Of a stretch of DNA of 64,000 bases, positions 32,988 through 45,100 are shown piece by piece. Made by a program: the position numbers and the translations under genes. The notes beneath the pieces were generated by a model. The model saw only the letters and a list, made by a program, of their open reading frames with translations. It was not told where the DNA came from and searched no databases. This stretch comes from Chlorella sorokiniana (taxonomy: Eukaryota > Chlorophyta > Trebouxiophyceae > Chlorellales > Chlorellaceae), in assembly GCA_025917655.1 (NCBI GenBank), contig CP084619.1:4259001-4323000 (forward strand), written 5' to 3'. Every line of letters starts with the position of its first letter. Position 1 is the stretch's first letter.

Positions 32988-34552
32988 ATGGGATTACGTT
33001 GCTCTTTCGCGGCCTGCCTGGCCTGTATATCATTCTTGTATGTTGGTGAGCTGCCTGCATGTGCGCTTGCTGCAGCGCGTTTCTGTGAAGGGGGCATTTC
33101 TTCCTCCCTGATCTGCTTGGCCATGTTGCTGCAGCTGCCCAAGCGCACGACCTTGCAGCTGAGAGCCTATATGCTGGAGGCTTCACAGGTGACGCAGGCT
33201 CGGCTCTGGCGCCGCCGCTGGCTGCTGCCTTGCTGTCAGCGTGGGGTGACCCCTCCCCCTCCTGCCGCTGCCCCTGCAGCCACCGACATCCAGGGCCGTG
33301 AGCTGTGGCTGGCGGAGCTGGCAGGCAAGGTGACGCTGGTAGTCAACGTGGCCAGCCAGTGCGGATACACAGGTGCTTGCAGCAGTGACAAAGGGACAGC
33401 CTGGCGGGGGCATGCCGCCGCTGCAGGGCGCCGGGCGACAGGTGGCTGCGCCGTGTGCTGCCTCGGCACCTCGCCGGCATGCCCTTGCTCGCTCCAAGGT
33501 CCTGCCTGCGCTTTGCTGCCCTGCGGCAGACAAGAACTACCGCGCGATCAAAGAGGCCTGGGACAAGTACCACGATTACGGTTTTGAGGTGCTGGCCTTC
33601 CCCTGCAACCAGGTGGGCCGGGGCGAGCCAGCCCTGGCACCTGCTGTTGCTGTGAAGCGGCAGGAGGGCGGCAGTTACATCATCACAGGCAGGGCGGGGG
33701 TCTCCCCCATTGTAGGCTTGTCGCATGTATGAGTGCTGGGCAGCCGTGGCTGCTGTCCAGGTGCCCAGCCGGCTCCCTGCCCCACCGTCGAGCTGGTCCG
33801 CCGCTGCTCGGGCCCTCGCTGCAGTTTGGTGGGCAGGAGCCTGGCGAAGCCGCCCAGATCGAGAGCTTTGTGGTGGAGAAGTATGCGGTGGGCTTCCCGC
33901 TAATGGCCAAGGTCGAGGTCAACGGCCCCAGCCAGCACCCCGTGTTCGCCTGGCTCAAGGCGCACTCCCCTGCAGGGCCGGGTGCGTGTGCAGGCAGCAG
34001 GGCGGAGGCGGTGCCAGCCCGCGTGGCGGCGTGCAGCATGCAGCCGCGCCCGTCCACGCTGCATTGCTGGGTTGCTTATGTCACGCTTCACGAGGCCCAG
34101 CGGCTGGAACGCCTGCAGCGGACACGTGCATGCACCCCGCTTGAGCCCTCATTTCCCCCCTCCTCCCATCACCTGCTGACACAGGCCGGCAGAAGGGCAT
34201 CGACATCAGCTGGAACTTTGAGAAATTCCTAGTGGACAAGCATGGGCGTGCCGTGAAGCGTTACGGCTCTGGTGGGGACGCTGCCCGCCCGCCTGCCCGC
34301 CCGCTGCCGGCCCGCCTGGCCGCCCGCTGCGGCCGCCGGCGCCACTGCTGCCTGCCTGCTTGAAGGGCCTGTGCTGCAGCCCAGGAGGCCTGAAGGCACC
34401 CCACTGCTGCCGCCGCTGCTGTGTTGTGTGCCTTTGCAGACATCCAGGCGCACGAGCTGGAGGAGGACGTGTACAACGAGCTGACCAGGGGGAGGCAGAG
34501 GCGGAGCTGCGCTGAGCTTCAAACTGTGGAGGCCTGCCAGGCAGCAGCGTGA
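32988..34552 (+). CDS. Secretory Cys-type glutathione peroxidase (GPX-like)
   Basis: Thiol peroxidase of the GPX family; the Cys forms in plants mostly use thioredoxin. Exons: 32988-33045, 33135-33188, 33280-33372, 33530-33612, 33825-33981, 34185-34271, 34440-34552. The N-terminus (MGLRCSFAACLACISFLYVG, then AAQA) is a signal peptide, so the enzyme enters the secretory pathway, unlike the usual plastid or cytosolic forms. The active site is complete: Cys in VNVASQCGYT (codon TGC, not selenocysteine TGA), Gln/Gly in FPCNQFGGQEPGE, Trp and Asn in ISWNFEKFLVDKHG. FPLMAKVEVNGPSQHPVFAW is typical of plant forms. In the G run at 34488-34492 the frame may be one base short: adding one G would give the ending TRGEAEAELR with stop at 34515 instead of 34552. 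Confidence 0.9.
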
Positions 34553-35606
34553 CCCCCTTGCAGCAAGCCACCCCGCGCCTCCAAGCACGTGCCTTGCGCA
34601 AGACACTGTCGAGACACTGTCGCTTAGTTTTGTTTACAGACCACACGCAAGGAGCTAGAAGCGGGGCTATGGGGGAGCTGTGAGGGTGTTGGTGGTGGTG
34701 CAAAATAAAGTGTTCCCGCCGCTTGTCTGGACAAACCTACACTGAGGAGGCTTCTGGGAGCAACAGAAAACTCCATATTCTGAAGTTGGGTGAGCAAGAT
34801 ACAATGAAAGGGCCCCTGCGAACGCAATGGGAGCGCTGCGCTGGCTAGGGGTGGCTGTGGGGCTTGGTGCTGTTGAAGGGGATGGGGGCAGGGTGGGGGA
34901 CATCCCATCTTGCTACATCAAATTTCAAGCCTGCGGCCTCACGGCACCAGCAGGCTCATCTTCAGGGAACACAAGAGGTGGATGAGAACAGCAACTTGCC
35001 AGAAGATGCGATGGGGACATGCGGCAAAAAGGAGAGAGAGGGAGGGAAGGCATGGACAACAGTGCTGGTCGAAGCGAGTGCTCACACAAGCACTTGGGGC
35101 ATGAATCGCATGCATGCCTGTTCACTCCAAGAAAACAGAGGGCAAGGGTGGGGTCTGCAGGAAGTGATAGAGTCCGATGCCGTTATGGGGGTGGCCTGGG
35201 AAAAGACCGAAAACGGGAGAGCCAAGAAAAGGGAAGGAGGGGTTGGCCATGCGTTAAAAGAAGGGGGATGAAAAGAACCGCGCGTTCCTGACTGGGTTGG
35301 TGCATAAAATGCTGCTACCTGATGGTCTGTCTCGTTGCAGAAAGGGGACGGGGGAAAGCTGTGGCTGAGCGGTGAAGCGGTGAAGCTACCTGGGTTCATT
35401 AGTAGACAGAGGACGGGATTCTGAGGCAGCAGGGCCTGAACAGAGGGGAGGATAATCGGGGGCGGGCTGCAATTTCATTAATAGGGGCATGAAATCCAAT
35501 TCCGCGCGCACGCGAACAAAAGTCGGTGGGCAAGTCTCAGCGGCTGGGTGGAGCGGTGGGGACGCCGCGCCGGCGCACAGCAGCGGCAACAGGTGAGCAG
35601 GCTGCG
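34553..35606. other. Intergenic, convergent 3' regions
   Basis: Lies between the GPX gene (+) and a minus-strand hypothetical gene. It is A/G-rich on the plus strand. A TGTAA on the minus strand at 34634-34638 could belong to the minus gene but would give a long 3' end. No gene was seen. Confidence 0.5.
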
Positions 35607-36319
35607 TCACCGGCGGCTGTCCAGCGCGGCGCGGCGCAGCCTGCTGGTGAACAAGGCAGCCAGCGCCATGCTGGCAAAGGGGCGGGCCGGCGGGGCGGGC
35701 CGCCGGCGCTTGGCGATGGTCAGGGAAGAGGTGGTGATGGGCGTGGGCGGCCTGGCTTCCGGAGGCTCCTGCAGGCGCCGCTTCATCAGCGGCGCCCCGC
35801 TAGGGCTGCCCGGCTGCGGCTGCGGGTCTGCCGTGCTGCTCTCGCTCGTGCGCTTGATGGCCAGCGGAGAAGCCGGGAAGCACAGCTCCTCCATGCGCCA
35901 GGGCACGGGCGGGATAGGGCGGTAGCGGCGGGCGGCGACGGCGGCCCGCGGCGCTCCCGGGCAGGCAACGGGATGCGGGATGGTGGCACCAACGGGTGTG
36001 CGTGGCGTGCCCGCCTCCGCCTCTGCCTCTGCTGCTCCCCCAAGCAACTCCTCGGTTGCCACTGGTTTGGTGCGGATAGGCGGCAGTGCATCCTGCAGGG
36101 TGGGGGAGGGGGAGGGAGGGGGACGTTTCAAACTGAGGGGCGGTCGGCAGGCGGCTGCGCGCAAGCGGCGGGAAACGCCCAGGCTGCCCGTGCGGGTTCC
36201 TTAGGGCTTCCGCTGCCCCTGCGACCATCGAAACATCCCCTGAGCACTCCAAAAGCCAAGCCAGCGGCGGCGGCGGGGGCTGAACGGGCCATCAGAGGCC
36301 AGCAGAGTCGGCTCACCAT
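35607..36319 (-). CDS. Hypothetical basic, proline-rich protein
   Basis: Not recognised. The best model has a start exon whose coding part is only the ATG (36319-36317), directly followed by a good donor (ATG|GTGAGC), an intron, and a main exon 36092-35607 beginning after CCCTGCAG. The product is about 162 residues: MDALPPIRTKPVATEELL, an Ala/Pro-rich middle with RRYRPIPPVPWRMEELCFPA, AIKRTSESS, PLMKRRLQEPPEARPPTPI, and a basic end TIAKRRRPAPPARPFASMAL followed by TSRLRR. Several KR/RRR clusters suggest nuclear location. An alternative is that the ATG belongs to a longer upstream exon. Confidence 0.45.
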
Positions 36320-37210
36320 CGCTTGTGGCTCAGGAGGTCGCTGAGTTTAGGCTGCACCACAAGTTGCACCTGCCCTAAAAGCTTTCGAACGAAGCTTCAG
36401 AAGCGTGTGAATGAAATGCAAGGCTAGGAGCACTCGAAGGATGAGACAAGCGTTGCGGCCAGGAATTTCTAGCCACCCATCACCTCATGGCGGGAACTTT
36501 GAATTGACGGCTTCCACCACGCCTGAAGCTCCAGAAGCCTCTGGAACCAACCATTTGGGATTGAATGCGCGAGTCGCTCACGACTTTGGAGCGTCCTTGC
36601 CGCCTCGACCGTTCACGGCTGCCTGCCCCCCTTGCGGCTCCTCTCATAGCCCCTGTCACCAGTGACTAATGCGCCCCAACTGGCTCGTCTAGGAAGCTTA
36701 CCTGGCTATATGACTTAGTTGAGGGTCCTCTCATCGCCTGGCAGCATGAAGAGGCAACTTAGGGCAGCTGGACCCAAGGGCAGGCCAGCGGAAGCGCCGC
36801 CGCCCGCCAGGCCGCGTCCCCCGGCAGATACCCGGTAAAATATCTGCCTCAATTTTGAACCGAGCATCCAGAAGCCTCTGTCAAGGTCTCTGCATGAATC
36901 AACACCTTACTTAAATACAGAGTAAAACCCAAGAAGAAAACAGCTTTGCCACAGGCATTGGCCTGCCAGCGTCGCCATGCTACATCAGATCCGTCATGGC
37001 GGTAAGGAAGGCCCCACACGGAGGCCAAGCAAGCAGCCAGCAGGGCGCGCAGCCAGCCCCATCAAAATGCAGAGCTGCGCTGGCCACTGCATCCAGTAGA
37101 AAAGGTGGCAGCCGTGGGGCAAAGCTGTCCTGCTGCTGAGCAGCACAGCCGCTTCTGCCAGCCCTTCGCCCCATTTGCCCTGCGCCTCCATGTGCCATCT
37201 GGCTGCCGCC
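36320..37210. other. Intergenic, 3' of oxidoreductase and upstream of hypothetical gene
   Basis: Both neighbours are on the minus strand. Short plus-strand frames followed by donor-like GTAAAA (36839) or GTAAGG (37002) can be found, but none leads to a recognisable protein. Composition is mixed, with an AT-rich patch at about 36840-36960. Confidence 0.45.
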
Positions 37211-38770
37211 CTACTGTGTCTGCTCCACCACTTGGAAATGGAAGTTGCGGCCCCAGCACTCTGGCGTCTCACCAGCCCCCGGGATGCTGAGGTGGATCCT
37301 GCGGCGGCGGTGAGGCAGCACAGCTTTGCAGCCAGGCACACAAACGCACCAGCAGGAGCACATGGGCAGGCGAGAGCAGTCCGCGAGGGCCGCCGCAAGG
37401 CATCGCTGCCTCAGTAATGTATGCCGCAGTGCTGCGCAGCCAGGTCACGCCGGCAGCCCCATCCCCTGGTGGGTCCGCAGCGGCAGCGGCCGTACAGTGC
37501 CGCCGAGCCGCGCTGCCCCGCTCCCGGCTTGCGGCTAGAAAGCGCTGCGTGGCCTACCAAACCCACCAGAGCTCAGCGATGGCATCCAAGTTCCGAGCGT
37601 AACGCAGCGGGCCCACGTACTTTGGCACAAAGCCCACGCCCGCCACCACGCCCTCCACCGCTGCACGGTGCTCCGGGGGCCCGGCAAGCAGCATGGTGAG
37701 GCGGCGGCTGTCCAGCAGGGCGCCGTCCGGCACCGCCAACTGCTCCACTCCCACGGTGGAGAAGGCTGCGAGAGCAAAGGAGGTTGGAGGGGAGTGGGAG
37801 GGCGGGGGGGGTGGGGGTGGGGGCCCGGGGTGGGCAGGGGGCCCGGGGGTGGGCAGGGGGAGGGGGCTTGGAGGGAGAGGTAAAAGAATCACGCGGCTGC
37901 GTCTGACTTGCGGTCAGCCCCAGGGGGAACCAAGACGCAGCCGGCTGCCCGCAGCAGCTGCCCACCCTTGTACACTGGCGTGTCTGGCAGCGCTTCCTGC
38001 AATATCTCCGAGCTCGAGGGGCCCCCGGTCCACCTGCGCAACAGCAAGGACCGGCTTGAGGAGGCGCTGAGCTGCTGCAGGGGGATGGATGAGGCGCGCA
38101 GGCACCCGGGGGGCTGTCAACAAGCGGGCATGGCGCCTGCGCCTGGCAGCTGGCTGCCAGCCTGGCAGCTGTGGCAGGCGCGCAGGGCAGGCGTCGGCGG
38201 CGCCTCACGGCAGGGCCAGGGCGGGCCAGGCGCTGAGGCCGTTGATGACGTCGATGAGGGGCTTGCCGGCCGCCCCCGGGCCCAGCGCCGCCGCCGCCTC
38301 TCGGATTTGTTGTCGCTGCTTGGCGGGGTCCCAGGAGGGCGTGGCCAAGATGATGATCTGGCAGCAGGTGGGGGAGGCAGGCAGGCACCCGTCCCTTGCG
38401 TCAGCAGCCCGGTGCTGCGGGCAGACGCGCTGCCGGGCCAACAACCACAGCCTGGGCGCGATTCGGGCCGGCGCTGCGCCCGGCGCCGCAGGCGGCAGCC
38501 AGCACCTCGGCCCAGTCGGCCGTGGCGGCAACGGCGTCGGCGCTCGCCCCTGGCTGGCTGGCCAGCAGGGCCTTGGTCTTGTCAGAGGAGGGGTCACGGG
38601 AGCCTGCACCGGTGCGTGACGTATGTTTGACGGTACCCTTGGGGTTGGCCAGCGGGCAGCGATAGGCGCAGGGGCGCACCGTACTGCACGCTGGACCCTG
38701 CCCGAAGCAGATGGCCTCCGAGCGTCTTGCCGACGCTTCCTGCGCCTATGATCCCGATCTTGGCAGCCAT
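37211..38770 (-). CDS. F420-dependent-type NADP oxidoreductase (Rossmann fold)
   Basis: Member of the NADP oxidoreductase, coenzyme F420-dependent family, which also includes the cytosolic domain of STEAP metalloreductases; the natural substrate in plants and algae is not established. Six exons join without any break to about 249 residues: 38770-38680, 38603-38449, 38357-38209, 38033-37966, 37765-37567, 37298-37211. The dinucleotide-binding loop is right at the start: MAAKIGIIGAGSVGKTLGGH. Further blocks are DPSSDKTKALLASQPGA, AIIILATPSWDPAKQ, KPLIDVINGLSAWPALALP, SSSEILQEALPDTPVYKAFS, GVEQLAVPDGALLD, LTMLLAGPPEHRAAVEG, VGPLRYARNLDAIAELWIHL, and the end GRNFHFQVVEQTQ. No targeting sequence is evident, so it is probably cytosolic. 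Confidence 0.88.
37798..37872. repeat. G-rich minisatellite in an intron
   Basis: Intron 4 of the oxidoreductase gene holds tandem variants of GGGGTGGGC / AGGGGGCCCGGG on the plus strand (C-rich in the transcript). Several G tracts of four or more could form quadruplex DNA on the non-transcribed side. Confidence 0.8.
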
Positions 38771-39100
38771 GCTTTGTGTGGCAGCCGCCTGATCGCGCGC
38801 TAATGCCTAAACCGAAGGTGCGCCAATATGCCGCCGCAAGAATATTTGTGAGGGGCCAGTCAACGATTGTGTACGCTTCCTGGCCCGTGAACGGCCGCTG
38901 CCTCAAAGGCTCACGGTGGGCTCACCAAACACATGCACGCCTGCTTTGTGCGCTGCGCCGCCAGCAGCCGCCCTGCAAGAACATCCGTGTTGGGCTGCCA
39001 TCCTTTGAGCCCATCCAGACAGGGCGCGCGACTGTCAGCGTATTACACCAGCGGACACAAACACAGCCAGCACTCTGAGTTAACTACCTCCACAAGCTCG
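38771..39100. other. Intergenic: oxidoreductase promoter and CAF-1 3' end
   Basis: Both neighbours are on the minus strand. The left part should be the oxidoreductase promoter; the right end is the short 3' untranslated region of the CAF-1 gene with its TGTAA. No gene was seen. Confidence 0.55.
39043..39047 (-). terminator. Poly(A) signal TGTAA of CAF-1 gene
   Basis: TTACA on the plus strand, TGTAA on the minus strand, 54 bases after the proposed stop at 39101. This supports that stop as the end of the long gene. Confidence 0.6.
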
Positions 39101-42100
39101 TCACGCGTTTGTTGCCACCGACGTGGCGGCCGCCACCACCGCTTGAAGCTGGCCTTGAGGGCTGCCGCCGCCAGGCTCAGCCGCCGCCGCGGCGTCCAGC
39201 GCAGCCAGCGCCGCCTCGCTGCCCAACAGGGCCGCCGCCACCGCCGCCGCCGCCTGCGCCACGCGTGCGCCAGGCACCTCTGCACATGCGCGCAGGCCGG
39301 CCAGCAGCTGCGGCTCTCTGCAGAGCTCTGCCAGGGAGGCGGCGGCGGGGGCCCCCGCGGCTGCCACGCCTGCTGGCTCGCCGTCAGGTTGTCACCCGCA
39401 GCCTCGGCCTCTAAGGCCGCCAGCGCCTGCACCGCGCCCTCCAGGCAGCGCAGCAGCGCGGCGCGCGGCGCGGGGGCGTCGCCGCCGCAGCCGCGCCCGC
39501 CACTAGGGCACCCACCACCGCTGCGGGCATGCCTGCCACCAGGCGGGCCAGCGTGGCGGGCTGGAAAGCGGCCACAAAGGACGGCTCGTCCTCGTCCCCA
39601 TCGCAGCCTTCCACAGCCGCCAACAGGCGCCGCCAGAAGGGGTCTCCGGTGCCGCTGACAGCCTCCGGCACCGCCAGCGGCGGCGGCGGCGGCGCGCCGC
39701 GGCGCCCGCGGCGGTGGTGGTCACGAGCCTGCCGGGGGCCCGCAGCTCAGAAGGCGGGGCGGCCGGGCGCAGCGGAGGGAACAGCCGGAGAGGAGGCAGG
39801 TTCCTGCAGCAGCCGCGGGGCAGCAGCAGGAGGCCCCACTCAACCCAGGAGTACAGCGTGGGTTGTCCGAGGCGCCTGCCTGCTCTGATACCCTTTGCAT
39901 GAAGGCACAGCCTTTTCCCTGGCAGGCTTGCCTTGGCCGTGAAGAAGCGCTCGATGCCAGCGGTGTGAGGAGCCGCAGCAGCGCCGGACTGGCCGGCCAG
40001 CCCCTCGGCAGCGCCGCCATCCACCAGCATGGCATCCCCGGCCGTCGCCGCAGCCGCGGCGGCGCCACCAAGGGCGGGCGCTGCGGGCGCGGCAGCCGCC
40101 AGGGCCGCCGCCGCCGCCGCCGCGCCGGCAGCCGGGTCCGGCAAGCGGGCCGCTGCCGGCTTGAGCGCCCAGCCGAGCTTGGTGCCGCGCCACTCGAAGT
40201 TTTCCTTCACCGAATCCTGCACCCACTTCTTGGGAACCCTGCGCGCGGGATGCGCCTCCCGGAATGCCTCGGCAATCTGCGGCGGGGCGGCGGCGGGCAA
40301 GCCGTGAGCGCAACGCCGCCAAAGGGTGAAGGGTGCTGGGCTGGACAGGAAGGCGCTCGCCTCGCATCACAGGGGTGGGGCGCCAGGCCAGGCATCCTGT
40401 GTTCAACAGAGGCCGTGCCAGCAGGTGGCCAGCAGGGGCGGCGGTGCGCCAGCAAGCCGACACAGGGCATGTCCGCTTCTCTCCATCACAACATTCGCCC
40501 CAGGCACCCTCCCAAACGCACCTTCAACCTCAGCATTTGTTATCAACACACGCACAAACCCACCTTGTCCTTCGTCAGCCGAGGCTCCGACTGCACAAAG
40601 CTCAGCAGCTCCGGCAGCAAGTCGTCCGGCCGCTCAGCCCGCCTGCCGGGCCCGCCAGACGGGGCGGGCGCGGTGGCGGCGCCGCCGCCGCCCGCCGGGG
40701 ACGCCTGCTTGGCGGCGGTGGGGGCGCGGCGGCAGCGGCTGCAGCCGCCTCTGCCGCTGGATCCTCCGGCATGGTGACTCTAACGCCTGGCAGCAGCACC
40801 TCGGCAGCCAGAGCGCTCAGCAGAGAGACATCTCCCTGCAAGGCCGGCAAGCACCGGATCAGCCTTCTGTGTTTGTGCCGGCTCACGGCATGGCGCCTCT
40901 GCCTCGCAAAGCACTCGGAGCTCACGGCAGGTTCGCTTCAAAGGCAACCACGGCAGCTCGCCTGGATGAACGGGCCGCCCGGCTGCCCGTCGCCGCCGCC
41001 CGGCAGGCGCGACACGATGAGGGGCTTGCCCGCGCGCCGCGCCCGCTCCAGGGCCGCCTCCAGCTGCTGCATGGCTGCCACCCGCTCCGGCTCCATGCCC
41101 GCAGCGGCCGCCGCCAGCGAGAGGCCTGCAGGCACAAGCACAGTTGGGCGAGAGGGTGAGCCCAGCAGCTTGCCGCTTCGCTGCGGCGGCAGGCTGCCAA
41201 GTGCACCCGTCAGTCAGCCATCTCTCGCAGGGGGCCGTCGAGCAAGCCCGCAGGCAGGGGGCAAGAGTGGCGCTGGGACACCCAGCAGGCAGTGTGCGTG
41301 TATCCCGCCGCCGCTGCCTTGCGCACCCTCTGCATCCAGCTGCATGTCTTCGCCCTCCTGCTCTTCCACCTGCACCCCCTCGTCCTCTGCATCATTGGAG
41401 CACCGCCAGGGAACAACCGCGTGTGGGAGCACACAACACACACACGAGCGACACGGCTGAGCAGTGCACAGGTGGCAGCAGCCCTTAAGGGGCCTGCCAG
41501 CCCAGAGGGGCAACCGCCGGCGGCGCCAGCTGCCAGGGCCAGCGCCAGGAAAAAAAGCGACAGCGCTAGCAAATGGCAGGAAGGTCGCGCAGCGGTTTGC
41601 AGGCTGACAGAGCCCGGCGTGGAGGCCAGAGGCCAGAGGCGGCGCCACCCGACAGGTATCCATCGGCGCAGATGAAGCTGTCTGCCTCCTCCTCCTCCTC
41701 CTCGCCGCCCGCCATCTCGCTCACCTCCTCGTCAGCCCCAGACAGGGAGGACGCTGCGGCGGGGCGGCCCGGTGGACGTGGCGGTGGATGTGGCGGCGTG
41801 CATTGTGGTTGTTGGGGCTCACCGGGAGCGGGGGCAGATCCCTGATCTGTCTTTCCTCCAGCAGCTTGCCCCGGCTGGTGCCACACGACACGGGCAGCCA
41901 CAGCAGAAGCCCAGCCAGCGAGGTCGGGGGGCCTCGCGCGGGCCTCTCGCTCAGGCCCTCCCCCTCCAGCTCAGCGCCAGCTCAGCGCCAGCTCACCATC
42001 CTGCGGCTCCTCCTCCCACTCCAGGTCGCTCATCACCTCGTAGTCCACCGCCTCATCGCGGCCCAGGTACTTGCGGGGGCCAACCGCCGGGCTGCAGGCA

Positions 42101-45100
42101 GGCAGCAGCGGCGGCGCAGCGCAACGCAGGAGCACCAGCCAGTCAGGCGTGACGTCGCAGGCAGGCCAGGCCAGGCTCAGGCGGCCGCTTGGGCGGGTGC
42201 AGCAGCAGCAGCAGAAGCAGCCCACCTGGGCTTGCGGGAGCCATAGAAGGGCGGGCGCTGCGAGTCTCCCGAGAACCAGACCAGCTTGCGGCGCCAGGTG
42301 GGCACGGCGGCGGGGTCGGCGCCGCTCTCCTGTCGGGTGAGGGGCAAGGTGTGTGGTGATGGGGGTGGAGTGCTGGGGGCGGGGATCAGAAAGTGGCGGT
42401 GTGGTGGGCGGTGTGTGCAGATGCGGAGGTGAAAGCTTAAGCGGGGAATGAAGCCAGTAGGGGCTGGTTGGGGCAAGCAGGGGAGAGTTTGGAACGAGAG
42501 CGTATGGTGGGACATGCCACGTGGTTTTGCAGGCAAGGGGAGAACAGTGGGCACCATTTCGCCCTGCGTCCATTCAAGGGCGCTGCGTCATGCTGGGCCA
42601 GTCACCTTGAGCTTGTCCAGCCGCCGCTGCGCCAGCTCCACCGCATTGGATTTGCGGGCCCAGGAGGGCGGTAGGCCACGCACCTTGGGCTGCTTGCCAG
42701 GGTGAAGGGGGGGGGGGGGGTAAGCGGAAAGTGGTGAAAACTATAAGGAGACCAAGAGTGAAAGTAGATTTGTTTGATGACTTGGTTTGCAAGGTGCAGG
42801 GTCAACAGTGCAAAGGCGGCAAGTTGAGAGCCCAGCAGCGCAGCAGCAGCCGGGTAGGAAGGCACCTGAGCCGCTGCCTCGCGCCGCCGCCGCTTCATGG
42901 CTGCCAGGAGCTGCTCCCACTCTGCCTGCGCCTGCTCCGTGGTGAGGGGCTGGCCCTGCGCGGCATCCATGCTCTCCATTCGGCAGGGCTGCGGGATCAG
43001 GCTGCGGTTCAACGGAGGGGCAGATGGCAGGTGATTGTGCCATTTGGGGAAGCTGTGGAGGCAAGCTGCTGGTGCGCTTGTCGGCAGCTGCTCCCGTGGC
43101 GGGGACAAAGCAGCTATGCAGGGGGCAAACCGCGTACAGAGCAGTCGCTTGCGCCTGCTGCACCCGTGGGCAGCACCTGCGGATGTGAGGGCCCTCCGGC
43201 GGCTTCAAAAACAGCTCAAAGTAGCCGCGCTCCCGCTTCCCCGTGGTTGCGCCCTCTGCCCCTGGCTCCTGCGTCGGCTGCTGGCTGCCTCCAGCTTGTT
43301 GGCTGCGAGCAGGAGTGCCTGCAGCCGCCGCCGCAGCCAGCGAGGAGGGGCCAGGCGTAACGGCGGCGGCGGCGGCAGCCTTGGGTTGGAAGAAGGCCAA
43401 GAACTTGTTGGACGACTTCTTCAGCTCGTCCACGTTCTTGAACCCAGTCTTCTTCGCCTTCTTCGCCTCCTTTTCTGCCTCCTTATCTGCCTGCAGCGCA
43501 GCAAACAACCGCTTGCTGCGCGCTGCGGGCCCAATCATCGCAGCAGCAGCGCATCGCTGCAGCCATGGCGGTGTGGCCCTGGGGCCCTCTATCCCTACCT
43601 TGGCTTTCTCCCGCTCTGCCTCCTTCTCTGCCTTAGCACGCTCCTTCTCCGCATCCTTCTCTGCCTGCGACAGCGCAGCACACGCCAGCGATTGGAGCCG
43701 TGCTGCCGCACTGCGCCTGCCTAGCATCGCCGGCCCTGCAGCTTATGGATGCGCCCGCACGCAGCACAGCCAGCAGCCTCACCTTGGCACGCTCCTTTTC
43801 CGCATCCTTCTCCGCCTCCAGCCGCTCACGCTCCGCCTCCCGCGCCGCTCTCTCCTCTTCCCTGGCAGCCTCCTTCTCCGCCTGCATGCGCAGCGTGCGA
43901 ATCATAGCGAAACACAGCCAGGGTGCCTGGCAGCGGCTTCTAAAGCAGGCCGTTCCGCAGGCAGCCTCAACCTCCTAACAAGCAGCCTCAACCAGCCCAG
44001 CAGCACCCGCCTACCTTCATGCGTGCCTTGTCTTCGGCCGTCTGCCCCCCCTTGGAGGCGCTAGCGGCTTTCTTGGCCGCGGCCTTGTCCGCCGCTGCCT
44101 GCCGCTCCGCTTCCTGCTCCTCCTCCACCTGCGCCAGGGTCTGCAGCAGACGGGGAGTTCAAGTTAAAAGCCAGCAGGAATCAGAGCAACAGCTTCCTGA
44201 AGCAGCCGACGCCCTAACTCCGCCACTTTAACCAGTGGGTCCCACCTTGACTTTCTGCAGAGCATCCAGAGCCTTGCCCAGCTTTGCGGAGGCCTGGCCT
44301 CCCTTGTGCGCCGGAAGCAGGCGCGCCGCGGCGGCCACAGCGCTCAGCCGCTCTTGCACCCGCCCCGCCCGCCGCTTTGCCTGCTGCGCCGCCAAGCGCA
44401 GCTCCTTGGGCAGCACCTACAGAGCGGAAGTGTGGCAGGCAGGCCAGCCGCTGGAGACGTGGAGCGCTGGTGCGACATAGCGCTGGCTGCAGCGCCCAAA
44501 TAGCCGATCTTTCGGCCTGAAATCTTTGCACTCTTCATGCATCGCAGCGGCTGCACCCTGGCAAGACAGCAGTGCCTAATCAAGTAATCTCAGGGGCAGC
44601 CAGGTGCCGTGCAACCCCACCTTCTGGTCCCGCAGCTCCCACTGCCACAGGCGCTGCTCGTCGCCGTCCTCCAGAGCGTCCACCAGTGCGCTGTCTCCGT
44701 GCTTGGGGCCGCAGCTCTTGCGGGCAGCGATGTTCACGATGCGGCTGCAGGGTGTGGGGAAGGGCGGCGGGGACGTCGCTCGGGGCATGGCGCACGCGTG
44801 CAGACCCTTCCCAGCGTCATTGTCAACCTGCAGCAGGCTGGCCCGCAGCCGTGCGTGCAGCCACAACAAGCAACACCAAGCGCAGCGCTGCAAGAGCAGT
44901 GAGGCGATGGGCGCGCTCCCGGGTGCCATGGCGCAGCCCAGCAGGAATCCCTGGGCAAACATCCCCCAACCCCCCAAGTTGGCACTTGACTCGGAGCATT
45001 GAATTGGTGCGAGAGAGGGAAGCCCACCTGCGCAGCACAGCCTCCTCAAGCGGCGCGCCGCTGTCGGGCGATGCAAAGAGCGGCGCCAGCGCAGCCACCA

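Noticed and set aside
33340-33372. Possible selenocysteine site in the glutathione peroxidase
   Set aside because: The active-site codon is TGC (Cys), not TGA, so no selenocysteine machinery is implied.
36746-37140. Short plus-strand frames with donor-like GTAAAA and GTAAGG
   Set aside because: No acceptor joins them into a protein with any recognisable pattern; they lie in the intergenic space of two minus-strand genes.
37554-37567. Stop codon after AIAELWWVW as the end of the oxidoreductase
   Set aside because: A donor at 37566 lies before that stop, and the next exon (37298-37211) continues with the conserved IHLSIPGAG and GRNFHFQVVEQ.
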